The position numbers and the translations under genes were made by a program. The notes beneath the pieces were generated by a model. The model worked only from the letters and a program-made list of their open reading frames with translations, was not told the origin of the DNA and did not search any database. A stretch of 16,297 nucleotides of DNA, from positions 1-16,297 of the forward strand of contig CAZYAK010000028.1 of NCBI GenBank assembly GCA_964645935.1, given 5' to 3'. Every line of letters starts with the position of its first letter. Within the stretch, counting starts at the first letter, position 1. This document shows positions 7,225 to 13,496 of this stretch, in pieces. Source of the stretch: CAZYAK01 sp964645935 (lineage in GTDB: Bacteria > Patescibacteriota > Gracilibacteria > Peribacterales > Peribacteraceae).

Positions 7225-7441
7225 CCGCTCATATATGTATTACACCATAATCAGTTAAATTTGAATAGAGTATGTTTGTTCCGATCTCAGGGCTTCGTAC
7301 GGCCGGAATTACGCGAACGAAGCACAACGCATACCCACGGATTTCGCACAGCAGAGCGACCCCGTCCGTGTAAGCACAGACGCGGTGGGCGATGCTCTTG
7401 GGAATCAGTCGGGGGGGGGAGACGGGAACTCAGTCATCCCA
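7225..7441. other. intergenic stretch with AT-rich island and G9 tract
   Basis: Positions 7225-7285 are much richer in A and T than the surroundings, and probably hold the promoter of the minus-strand gene at 7143. From 7286 to 7441 I see no gene. A run of nine G (about 7410-7418) lies in this part. Open frames crossing it on the plus strand have no protein-like composition. Confidence 0.4.
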
Positions 7442-7729
7442 TTACCAGATGCCCAGGCCCGCGACGGTGCGCCACCAGGTCTTCTGCTGGCCCGCGACCT
7501 GCGCCTCGGCCGCGCCGCCGCCCTCCTGCTTGGCGTCGCCGCCAGCCATCTCTTTTTCCGTCGGCATGAGCGCGAGCAGATCGAGCAGCTGGGTGTGATC
7601 GATGAGCCCGCTCTGGAGGGCGGCGCGGACTTTCGCCTTCATGGCGCGCACCCGTGCGGGCACCGAATGATCGACTTCGCGCGCTTCGGCGCGCAGGTCG
7701 GAAAACGTTTCGGAGGGGTGGAGGGCCAT
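7442..7729 (-). CDS. small hypothetical soluble protein
   Basis: The 95-residue product has an amphipathic helical N-terminal half (LRAEAREVDH..RVRAMKAKVRAALQSGLIDHTQLLDLLALMP), a Gly/Ala/Gln-rich low-complexity linker (GGDAKQEGGGAAEAQVAGQQ) and the end KTWWRTVAGLGIW. No family is recognised. The alternation of charged and hydrophobic residues and the lack of arginine/proline-rich shadow composition favour this frame over the overlapping ones. No Shine-Dalgarno site or close -10 is seen at the ATG. A TAGCAT hexamer about 125 nt upstream on the minus strand is the nearest promoter-like site. The gene lies between two small membrane-protein genes on the same strand and may be linked with them. 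Confidence 0.5.
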   Translation of the reverse strand: MALHPSETFSDLRAEAREVDHSVPARVRAMKAKVRAALQSGLIDHTQLLDLLALMPTEKEMAGGDAKQEGGGAAEAQVAGQQKTWWRTVAGLGIW

Positions 7730-7881
7730 GCGCGGAGCATCGGCGCGCGGCCCGCCCCGCGCGAGGAATTGCGGGTGCCGACCGTCGATCGGCGCCGCCG
7801 TTGCCGACGCGATCGCGCACGAGCCGCGACCTGCTCGTCGTCGGGATGGACGGCGCGTATGCTAAAGGGTTTCACGAAGAG

Positions 7882-7907
7882 GCCGCCCGCGCGCGTGCGG
7901 GGGCGGC
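7882..7907 (-). terminator. GC-rich hairpin after the four-helix membrane-protein gene
   Basis: GCCGCCC (7882-7888) pairs with GGGCGGC (7901-7907) around a GC-rich loop. The hairpin begins 25 nt after the stop codon at 7932 on the minus strand. No U-run follows on that strand, so an intrinsic terminator is only possible. Confidence 0.35.
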
Positions 7908-7931
7908 TGCTCTTTCCAGGGCGTCCCGGGG

Positions 7932-8336
7932 TCAATGCCGGTGTCGGACGGCTCCGAGGTACGTCACGACGCAGACGACGAACCAGATGATGAGCCAGGT
8001 GCGCTCCTCTTCGGAGACGCCGGCCCCAAGCCGCAGCGAGTCATGGACCCAGCGGTGCCAGATCGCTCCGGTCCACGAGGCGACCGGCACGGCGAGCAAG
8101 GTGACGGCCATCGTCCAGACAGGATAGTCCTTGCGGACGGTGAACTTGCGTCCGAGGTGCAGGACGATGGCGACGGGCACGAGGCAGATGGCGACGACCG
8201 TGTAGGCCGACGTGCCCGGCATGAGCTGCAGGATCGGCTCGCGCAGGTACACGAGTCCGCAGACAAACAGGATCGTGCTGATCAGCGCGAGGCTCACGCC
8301 TTCGCAGAGCTTCGTGAACAACGTGTTCTCCGGCAT
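7932..8336 (-). CDS. small four-helix membrane protein of unknown function
   Basis: The 134-residue product starts MPENTLFTKL and has four predicted membrane helices at about residues 13-33, 43-62, 73-92 and 112-130. A polar stretch between helices 3 and 4 (WHRWVHDSLRLGAGVSEEERTW) and a His/Arg-rich end (GAVRHRH) are the main soluble parts. I do not recognise a family, and I see no clear sequence homology to the protein encoded at 6751-7143, although size and topology agree. Start 8336 is chosen because GGGAG stands 7 nt upstream; an in-frame start at 8477 would add 47 residues of unlikely composition. The leader shares a sequence block with the gene at 7143, placed at the same distance from the ATG. 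Confidence 0.72.
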   Translation of the reverse strand: MPENTLFTKLCEGVSLALISTILFVCGLVYLREPILQLMPGTSAYTVVAICLVPVAIVLHLGRKFTVRKDYPVWTMAVTLLAVPVASWTGAIWHRWVHDSLRLGAGVSEEERTWLIIWFVVCVVTYLGAVRHRH

Positions 8337-8354
8337 CGATATTCTCCCGGGATG

Positions 8355-8400
8355 CGGTGGTGGAAAAAGCGGTGTCCGGCGGAAAGGTCCGTCGAACGGA
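8355..8400 (-). promoter_or_regulatory. leader element shared with the gene at 7143
   Basis: CGGTGGTGGAAA (plus-strand reading, 8355-8366) is identical to 7162-7173, and the following 25 nt keep the spaced matches GCG, CCGG and GTCCG. Both copies begin 19 nt upstream of their ATG. A small hairpin TCCGT-CGA-ACGGA (8388-8400) follows. This could be a common promoter-proximal or RNA regulatory element, or a remnant of duplication. Confidence 0.4.
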
Positions 8401-8483
8401 TACAGTTTCCCAACAATCGAGAAATTTGCGCAACAACCGCTCCGGGAAGTCCCGGAACCCGCGAAAACGCCCTCCATCCGCCC

Positions 8484-8506
8484 AAAAACCCGGTCACCGG
8501 AACCGG
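8484..8506 (-). terminator. intrinsic terminator of the UDP-glucuronate epimerase gene
   Basis: On the minus strand CCGGT (8506-8502) pairs with ACCGG (8494-8490) across a 7-nt loop and is followed at once by GG and five T (8488-8484). It lies 4 nt after the stop of the epimerase gene. The stem is short but all strong pairs except one. A second perfect hairpin, TCCGGG-AAGT-CCCGGA (8441-8456), lies further downstream. Confidence 0.55.
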
Positions 8507-8510
8507 CTTC

Positions 8511-9458
8511 TCAGACCCCGTAGTACTCCCGGTACCACTGCACGAAGCGCGGCACGCCCTCTCTGATGGTGGTCTTGGGGTCGAAGCCCAACATCCGCCT
8601 GGCCTTGGAGATGTCCGCGGAGCTCTTTACGGTGTCTCCCGGCTGCATGGGCAGGAACTCCTTCTTGGCTTCCTTTCCCAGCGCCGTCTCCACCATCTTC
8701 ACGTAGTCCATGAGCTCCTCGGTGCGGCCGCAGCCCAGGTTGAACACCTCGTGCGGGTAGTTCTTGTCCAGCGATGCGATGATGCCGGAGACGATGTCGT
8801 CCACGTACGTGAAATCGCGCTGCATCTTGCCGTGGCCGAAAATTCTCAGCGGCTTGTCCTTGAGGAGGGAGTCGGTGAAGAGGAACAGCGCCATGTCCGG
8901 ACGGCCGTAGGGACCGTACACCGTGAAGAATCGCAGACCCGTGACGTGGGTGCCGTACAGGCGGTGGTAGGCGTTGGCCATCAACTCGTTGTCCTTCTTG
9001 TTCATGCCGTAGAGACTTACGGGGTTCTCGGTCTTATCCTCCTCGGAGGAGGGGAACGTCGTGTTTCCGCCGTAGATGGAACTGGACGACGCGTAAATGA
9101 GCCCGGGGATCTTCTGGAGGCGCACCTCGTCGAGGACGTGAAAGAAGCCCTTGATGTTGATGTCGATGTACTCGGTGGGATGGTCGAACGCGTAGCGCAC
9201 GCCCGCGAGCGCAGCGAGGTGGCACACGCGGTCGCTGCCCTTCATGCACTTCGCCACGAGGTTGCGGTCCAGGATATCGCCCTTCACGAACGTGAAGCCC
9301 TTCTTCCCTTGAAGAATCTTGAGGCGCGCCTCCTTGAGGGTGGGGTCGTAGTAGGCGTTGAGGTTGTCCAGCCCCATCACCTCGTCCCCGCGCTCCAGGA
9401 GCCGGAGGATGGTATGGAAGCCGATGAAGCCCGCGCAGCCCGTGAGGAAGACCTTCAT
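8511..9458 (-). CDS. UDP-glucuronate 4-epimerase-like nucleotide-sugar epimerase
   Basis: The 315-residue product is an extended SDR: NAD loop TGCAGFIG (6-13), D31 after strand 2 followed by NLNAYYDPTLK, LAALAGVRYA (81-90), the catalytic serines in YASSSSIYG (122-130) and Y150xxxK154 in LYGMNKK. The segments GLRFFTVYGPYGRPDMA and DFTYVDDIV closely follow bacterial and plant UDP-glucuronate 4-epimerases, which make UDP-galacturonate. That call fits UDP-glucose dehydrogenase lying just upstream on the same strand, with one small opposite-strand gene between them. Galactose or other 4-epimerase activity is not excluded. The start is fixed by MKVFLTG and by TACACT 9 nt upstream. An intrinsic terminator follows the stop. 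Confidence 0.88.
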   Translation of the reverse strand: MKVFLTGCAGFIGFHTILRLLERGDEVMGLDNLNAYYDPTLKEARLKILQGKKGFTFVKGDILDRNLVAKCMKGSDRVCHLAALAGVRYAFDHPTEYIDINIKGFFHVLDEVRLQKIPGLIYASSSSIYGGNTTFPSSEEDKTENPVSLYGMNKKDNELMANAYHRLYGTHVTGLRFFTVYGPYGRPDMALFLFTDSLLKDKPLRIFGHGKMQRDFTYVDDIVSGIIASLDKNYPHEVFNLGCGRTEELMDYVKMVETALGKEAKKEFLPMQPGDTVKSSADISKARRMLGFDPKTTIREGVPRFVQWYREYYGV

Positions 9459-9467
9459 AGCCGTCCC

Positions 9468-9473
9468 AGTGTA
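9468..9473 (-). promoter_or_regulatory. -10-like hexamer before the epimerase gene
   Basis: TACACT (minus strand, 9473-9468) lies 9 nt before the ATG at 9458. It is the third copy of this exact hexamer next to a start codon in the window. No convincing -35 is seen; TGTGCA at 16-nt spacing is weak. Confidence 0.45.
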
Positions 9474-9576
9474 CCCGGATCACCGCGCATGCACATCGGC
9501 CCGCCGGAGATATCGCTCGGCACGGATTTCCCGATTCTCCGCATTTCCAGGAATGCAAGAGTTGGCGGTCGGGGTG

Positions 9577-9605
9577 TTACCAAAGATGGACAAAATATGC
9601 AAAAT
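9577..9605 (+). promoter_or_regulatory. candidate leaderless promoter of a small gene
   Basis: TTACCA (9577-9582) and CAAAAT (9600-9605) are 17 nt apart, and CAAAAT ends 6 nt before the ATG at 9612. Both match sigma-70 consensus at four of six positions. The stretch 9583-9611 is AT-rich against a GC-rich background. An alternative in-frame ATG at 9597 lies inside the spacer and is therefore disfavoured. Confidence 0.4.
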
Positions 9606-9611
9606 GTTTTT

Positions 9612-9995
9612 ATGAATCCTCAAGAGTCCGCTGACCTGTCGAAAACCGTGGAGGAAATCGCCATCAAGAACGCGGTGTCCGACTATTTGGGTGTCTTGTT
9701 CTTCGTCGCACGTGACGCGATCCGTCTTGCTGTGGACCAGACGGCAAGCGCCGAGCAGATGCGTGACGTCACCCTCGGAGCCGTCCGTGCGAAAGTTGCG
9801 AAGTTGCTCCAGGACCGCGCCGAGCGCGCACTTACTCCCGAACGCGAGGAGCTCCGGCGGTCTGTGGCTGCCAAAGCCGGCGCCGGCAGGTACCTTCGCA
9901 GCAGCGGACGCGCTGTCGATGGCTCATTGTGCGATCAGTTCCGCGAAGGGAGCGCCAAAAGGCGGGGCGGACCCAAGCCGCATCGCGAAGGATAA
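9612..9995 (+). CDS. small hypothetical protein
   Basis: The 127-residue product (start MNPQESADLSKTVEE) has a helical, moderately hydrophobic N-terminal half (AVSDYLGVLFFVARDAIRLAVDQ), a charged middle (VRAKVAKLLQDRAERALTPEREELRR) and a basic Gly/Arg/Lys-rich tail (KRRGGPKPHREG) that could bind nucleic acid or polyanions. I do not recognise a family. The same frame is open far upstream to 7935, but that part is antisense to two good minus-strand genes and is ignored. The AT-rich promoter-like sequence right before 9612 supports this start. The stop is only 3 nt from the converging stop of ugd. Its position between ugd and the epimerase may be accidental. Confidence 0.65.
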   Translation: MNPQESADLSKTVEEIAIKNAVSDYLGVLFFVARDAIRLAVDQTASAEQMRDVTLGAVRAKVAKLLQDRAERALTPEREELRRSVAAKAGAGRYLRSSGRAVDGSLCDQFREGSAKRRGGPKPHREG

Positions 9996-9998
9996 GAC

Positions 9999-11312
9999 TC
10001 ACGCCCCGATCCCGATGCCGTGGTATCCCAGCCCCGCCTCCGCCACCTCCTCCGGGGTGTAGACGTTGCGGCCGTCGAAGAGATCGTCGCCCCTCATGGC
10101 GGCTTTCACTTCCTTGAGATCCGCGCCGCGGAAGACGTCCCACTCCGTGAGGAGCACGAGGGCGTCGGCGCCGGCCACCGCGTCCATGGCGTTCTCCGTG
10201 AACGCCACCTCCGCGGGCACCAGCTTGCGGGCGTTGCCCATCGCCTCCGGGTCGAACGCGCGCACGGTGTGGCCGGCCGCCACGAGTGAAGGCAGCAGGT
10301 CCAGGCTCGGCGCCTCGCGCATGTCGTCGGTCTTGGGCTTGAAGCTCAGGCCCCATACCGCGACGGTCGCGTTCTTGGGGAGGGATTTGAGAATGCGATC
10401 GAAGAAGCGCTTCCGCTGCCGCGCGTTGGTGCGGTCGGTGGCCTCCACGATCCCAAAGTCCAGGTCGTGCTCCTTGGCCGTGGCCAGAAGTGCCTTCACG
10501 TCTTTGGGGAAACAGCTGCCGCCGTAGCCGATGCCGGCATGCAGGAAGCGGGGACCGATGCGCCCGTCCAGGCCCATGCCTGTGGCGATATCGCGGATGT
10601 CGGCGCCGGTCTTCTCGGCGAGCTCACTCAGCATATTGATGAAGCTGATCTTGGTGGCCAAGAACGCGTTGGCCGCGTACTTCACGATCTCCGCGCTTTC
10701 ACGGCTCATGAAGACCATGGGTTTATTGGCGCGCGTGATGGGGCGGTAGAGCTCGCTCATCAGCTTCTCGGCCCACGGCTCGCCGTTGATGCCCACCACG
10801 ATGCGGTCGGGCATGAGCGTGTCGGGGACGGCCATGCCTTCCCGCAGGAACTCGGGGTTGGAGACCACGGGCACGCGGTGGCCCACACCGCGTTCGCGCA
10901 GGATGGAAGTGATGCGGTCCTCACAGAGCTTGCCGGTGCCCACCGGCACGGTGGACTTGTTGACGAACACGAGGTCGCGGTCCGCGTGGCGCGCGACGGT
11001 CTCGGCCACCAGGAACACGGCGCGCAGATCGGCCTTAAAGCCCTCGCCCGGGGGTGTGGCCACGGCGGAGAAAACAATCTGTACGTGGGGAAGCGCCTCC
11101 GCGAGGTCGGTGGTGAAGGTGAGACGCTTGGTCTCCAGGCCTTTTTGCAGCAGCTCCTCCAGCCCCGGCTCGAAGATGGGACTCTCACCGCGACGGAGCT
11201 TCTCCACCTTGGCCTTGTCGATGTCCACGCCGTAGACGTGGTGCCCCAGCTCCGCGAAGCAGGCCGCCGAGACAAGCCCCACGTATCCGGTACCGACGAC
11301 GGCGATCTTCAT
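9999..11312 (-). CDS. ugd: UDP-glucose 6-dehydrogenase
   Basis: The 437-residue product has the usual length and layout: NAD-binding GTGYVG (7-12), the substrate-binding STVPVGTG (120-127), NPEFLREG (152-159), the central AEIVKYAANAFLATKISF helix with catalytic Lys211 and Asn215, and the catalytic cysteine Cys267 in GYGGSCFPKD. The C-terminal UDP-binding domain includes VWGLSFKPKTDDMREAPS. It oxidises UDP-glucose to UDP-glucuronate with two NAD+. The product would feed the UDP-glucuronate epimerase encoded just downstream on the same strand, for acidic surface polysaccharide. The usual VGTP segment reads SAVATPP here. The start is supported by MKIAVVG and by a good promoter (CTGACA, 17 nt, TAGACT) ending 8 nt upstream. 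No Shine-Dalgarno site is seen. Confidence 0.96.
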   Translation of the reverse strand: MKIAVVGTGYVGLVSAACFAELGHHVYGVDIDKAKVEKLRRGESPIFEPGLEELLQKGLETKRLTFTTDLAEALPHVQIVFSAVATPPGEGFKADLRAVFLVAETVARHADRDLVFVNKSTVPVGTGKLCEDRITSILRERGVGHRVPVVSNPEFLREGMAVPDTLMPDRIVVGINGEPWAEKLMSELYRPITRANKPMVFMSRESAEIVKYAANAFLATKISFINMLSELAEKTGADIRDIATGMGLDGRIGPRFLHAGIGYGGSCFPKDVKALLATAKEHDLDFGIVEATDRTNARQRKRFFDRILKSLPKNATVAVWGLSFKPKTDDMREAPSLDLLPSLVAAGHTVRAFDPEAMGNARKLVPAEVAFTENAMDAVAGADALVLLTEWDVFRGADLKEVKAAMRGDDLFDGRNVYTPEEVAEAGLGYHGIGIGA

Positions 11313-11320
11313 GCGCGGGG

Positions 11321-11349
11321 AGTCTAGCGGGCAAGGGAAGGCTTGTCAG
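11321..11349 (-). promoter_or_regulatory. leaderless promoter of ugd
   Basis: On the minus strand CTGACA (11349-11344) and TAGACT (11326-11321) are exactly 17 nt apart, and TAGACT ends 8 nt before the ATG at 11312. The -35 matches consensus at five of six positions. The TGA inside CTGACA is the stop codon of the preceding PRTase-like gene, so the promoter begins within that gene. Confidence 0.6.
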
Positions 11350-12374
11350 GTCGTTAGTTCCGCATCCGTGTCATCTTCCGGGGGCAGGCACCCGAGCTCC
11401 CGGAGGCGTTGCAGGATGGTCCGTGCATGAACCAGCACATTGCCCGAACCCCGGAGTTCCCTGTGCGTCCGCAGCGTCCAGCTTGGCACGTGGTCACGCA
11501 GGACGCGTGCGTCATTCGTGAGTCCGTGGGCACCCTCGTATACCAGGTGCACGTCCACCTGCTCGGGATTGAGGCGGTCGATGAACGGCCGCAGAGCCGC
11601 GAGGGTAGCTCCGGTATGAATGTCGTGCTCGCAGACGAGAATGCGTGCCGCAGAATGTATGCGCGACCGGTCCGCTCCCACCGGTTTCCACCGCGGACCG
11701 ACCTTCCAATACCCGTGCCATTCGGCGTAGCGGGCGGGTGTGCCGAGCACCTCCAGTGTCGCGGCCGCGGCGGTACCGCGCGTGGCCATACCCACAGCCA
11801 GGTCGTAGCCGCAGGCATGCAGTTCCCCGGCGCCGCTCACGGATTCGGGGGTCAGGATGACGTTGGGGATTGCATGGCGTGCCATGTATGCGCCCATTCC
11901 TGTGCTGATCCCCGACCAGAGGTTCATTCCGAGCCGTGACGACCAGAAACTGTCCTCGCCGCACTCCGGGACATACTGGCGCACGGCGTCGTCGCGCTGT
12001 GCATCGGTTCCGTAGTCGAGTGTCGCTTGGTAGAGGTCGTAGTGGGGGCGCCCCTCCGTGCAGATCCCGCGGGCGATGCGAGCGCGGATGCCATCCGTGT
12101 CGCCGAGTATCTCGCTGTACTGTAGCCAGCGGTAGCTCTCATTCAACGCCAGGCATGCGCGCACCAACCATCGCACGCGGTCTCGTAGCTCTTCGAGCAC
12201 TTCCGGGGGAGCTCCTTCGTTCCCCTGGTCCAGCGGGAAATTTCTTTGGAAGGTGAGTCCGTGCTGCTGCGCGAAGTCCAAGACCGCATGTTCCAATTCC
12301 CGGGCGCGGTCGATGCGATCCATGATATCCACCGTTGCATCCACGGAGCCGATCCATTCCGGCCATTCGTTCAT
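11346..12374 (-). CDS. protein with a phosphoribosyltransferase-like domain, function unknown
   Basis: The 342-residue product has no close family that I recognise. Its C-terminal half looks like a type I PRTase fold: DLAVGMATRGTAAAATLEVLGTPARY (191-216) resembles the loop after the first core strand, EWHGYW follows where a flexible loop is expected, and ILVCEHDIHTGATL (245-258) aligns with the PRPP-binding motif (hydrophobic strand, two acids, then TTGxT). Here the acidic pair appears as E249-H250 and the TGAT end is kept. The N-terminal 150 residues are helical and unassigned, with several Trp and Asp/Glu. Start 12374 is chosen because TTGACT/TTAAGT with 17-nt spacing ends 6 nt upstream; an ATG at 12464 would overlap the divergent kinase gene. 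A role in purine or pyrimidine salvage is only suggested by the adenosine-kinase-like neighbour. Confidence 0.65.
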   Translation of the reverse strand: MNEWPEWIGSVDATVDIMDRIDRARELEHAVLDFAQQHGLTFQRNFPLDQGNEGAPPEVLEELRDRVRWLVRACLALNESYRWLQYSEILGDTDGIRARIARGICTEGRPHYDLYQATLDYGTDAQRDDAVRQYVPECGEDSFWSSRLGMNLWSGISTGMGAYMARHAIPNVILTPESVSGAGELHACGYDLAVGMATRGTAAAATLEVLGTPARYAEWHGYWKVGPRWKPVGADRSRIHSAARILVCEHDIHTGATLAALRPFIDRLNPEQVDVHLVYEGAHGLTNDARVLRDHVPSWTLRTHRELRGSGNVLVHARTILQRLRELGCLPPEDDTDAELTT

Positions 12375-12380
12375 GTGATC

Positions 12381-12409
12381 ACTTAAAAACAATTTTGCAA
12401 TCAAGTCAA
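12381..12409 (-). promoter_or_regulatory. leaderless promoter of the PRTase-like gene
   Basis: On the minus strand TTGACT (12409-12404) and TTAAGT (12386-12381) are 17 nt apart in an AT-rich patch, and the -10 ends 6 nt before the ATG at 12374. The -35 matches five of six positions and the -10 three of six. A one-base shift gives TTTAAG with four matches and 16-nt spacing. Confidence 0.5.
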
Positions 12410-12432
12410 GATCCCGGTGCGTCATACGCCTG

Positions 12433-12438
12433 TACCAT
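12433..12438 (+). promoter_or_regulatory. -10-like hexamer before the adenosine-kinase-like gene
   Basis: TACCAT ends 6 nt before the ATG at 12445. No good -35 is seen, because the upstream DNA is taken up by the divergent promoter. No Shine-Dalgarno site is present. The hexamer shares the TAnnnT pattern of other starts in the window. Confidence 0.4.
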
Positions 12439-12444
12439 CCGCGC

Positions 12445-13395
12445 ATGCCCAAAATCCTCGTCACCGGTTCCGTCGCGTACGACTTGCTCCTCTCCTACGA
12501 CGGCTCGTTCGCCGAGGCGATCGATCCCGCCCATCTGGACGAGCTGTCCATGGCCTTTGTGACGCAGCGGTTCGTGCGCCACCACGGTGGCACTGCGGCC
12601 AACATTGCCTGGAACCTGCGCATCCTCGGCCAGGCGCCGGTCACCGTGGCCACGGTTGGCGGCGACGGTGGTGAGTATCTCTCGCTCCTGGAAGAGAAGG
12701 GGATCCCGGTGGATCACATCGTCACACTCCCACAGCACGCCACGTCCACAGCCATTGTCTCCACCGACACGCGTGGGAGGCAGATCACCTTCTACCACCC
12801 CGGCGCCGACGCGCACGGCTCGTGGCCGGAGAATCTGGCGCAGGACGATCCGTTGGACTTCGCCATCGTGAGCCCCCGCGACGCCAAGGTGATGATTTCG
12901 GCCTGTGCGTGGTGCGAGAAGTCCGGCGTGCCCTATCTCTTCGACCCCGGGCAGCAGGTGCTCGCGTTCGACCAGGAGGAACTCCTCCGCTGTGTGCGCG
13001 GGAGCCGCGGCGTCATCTGCAACGCGTACGAGTGGCAGCTGCTCTCCGAGCGCACAGGATTCTCCGCGGAAGAGATTCTCGGGGAGACACACATGCTCGT
13101 CATCACCCATGGTGAGGAGGGGGTGTCCCTCACCACCGCCAAGGAGACGACAGTGCTCCCCGCCTGCAAGGTGGAGAACCCGGTCAACCCCACGGGTGCG
13201 GGCGACGCGCTCCGGGCTGGACTGCTTGCGGGCCTCAGTGCCAAGTGGGATCTCCGTGCTGCGGGCCAGCTGGGCGCCGCGCTCGCCGCGTTCGTCGTGG
13301 AGCGCGAGGGCACGCTCCTCGACGGCGTCACGGCGGAGGACGTGCGGTCGCGGGCGCTGATGACCTACGGAGAAGCGCTACCGGAGTTGCCCTGA
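12445..13395 (+). CDS. PfkB-family kinase, probable adenosine kinase
   Basis: The 316-residue product is a PfkB/ribokinase-type sugar or nucleoside kinase. GGTAANIAWNL (48-58) is signature 1, DPGQ (168-171) and NAYE (193-196, the NxxE metal motif) are mid-domain marks, and NPTGAGDALRAG (248-259) is signature 2 with catalytic Asp254 and the GAGD anion hole. The opening ILVTGSVAYDLLL followed by an LxxLSMAFV lid strand resembles bacterial and archaeal adenosine kinases of this family more than ribokinase or fructokinase. The gene lies 101 nt upstream of adenosylhomocysteinase on the same strand. Adenosine released there would be phosphorylated to AMP, which pulls the reversible hydrolase forward. 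The substrate is inferred from these two points; other nucleosides or sugars remain possible. Confidence 0.8.
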   Translation: MPKILVTGSVAYDLLLSYDGSFAEAIDPAHLDELSMAFVTQRFVRHHGGTAANIAWNLRILGQAPVTVATVGGDGGEYLSLLEEKGIPVDHIVTLPQHATSTAIVSTDTRGRQITFYHPGADAHGSWPENLAQDDPLDFAIVSPRDAKVMISACAWCEKSGVPYLFDPGQQVLAFDQEELLRCVRGSRGVICNAYEWQLLSERTGFSAEEILGETHMLVITHGEEGVSLTTAKETTVLPACKVENPVNPTGAGDALRAGLLAGLSAKWDLRAAGQLGAALAAFVVEREGTLLDGVTAEDVRSRALMTYGEALPELP

Positions 13396-13398
13396 AGA

Positions 13399-13457
13399 TT
13401 CCGAGGAGGGCTGCATTTTCTCAAATTCCTCGGTATCGTCGGACTCCTCGGACTCCC
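13399..13457. repeat. second 9-nt repeat tract with inverted partner
   Basis: Three head-to-tail 9-mers, CGGTATCGT, CGGACTCCT and CGGACTCCC, occupy 13431-13457. Upstream, CCGAGGA (13401-13407) is the exact complement of TCCTCGG at 13427-13433 and again at 13445-13451, so a stem-loop can form. The unit is close to the CGGTCCCnT rotation of the array at 3958-4072. The tract fills the gap between the kinase and adenosylhomocysteinase genes and could affect transcription between them. Confidence 0.55.
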
Positions 13458-13461
13458 GTGC

Positions 13462-13467
13462 TACCCT
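13462..13467 (+). promoter_or_regulatory. possible -10 for adenosylhomocysteinase
   Basis: TACCCT fits TAnnnT but lies 29 nt before the ATG at 13497, unlike the close hexamers elsewhere, and has no convincing -35. The gene may be read from here, from the kinase promoter, or both. No Shine-Dalgarno site is visible before 13497. Confidence 0.25.
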
Positions 13468-13496
13468 TCTTTTCACACGCTTCACCTCATCCGACC

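Noticed and set aside
7410..7418. Run of nine G as a phase-variation switch
   Set aside because: It lies in an intergenic stretch, outside any supported coding frame and not between promoter hexamers, so no switching role is visible.
7935..9995. A 686-codon open frame on the plus strand
   Set aside because: Its first 1.6 kb is antisense to a membrane-protein gene and the epimerase gene, both with clear protein signatures. Only the last 127 codons, behind an AT-rich promoter-like sequence, look genuine.
10467..11327. A 286-codon frame antisense to ugd
   Set aside because: Shadow of ugd, which has all catalytic residues.
12375..12464. N-terminal extension of the PRTase-like protein to 12464
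   Set aside because: It would cover its own -35/-10 promoter and overlap the start of the divergent kinase gene.
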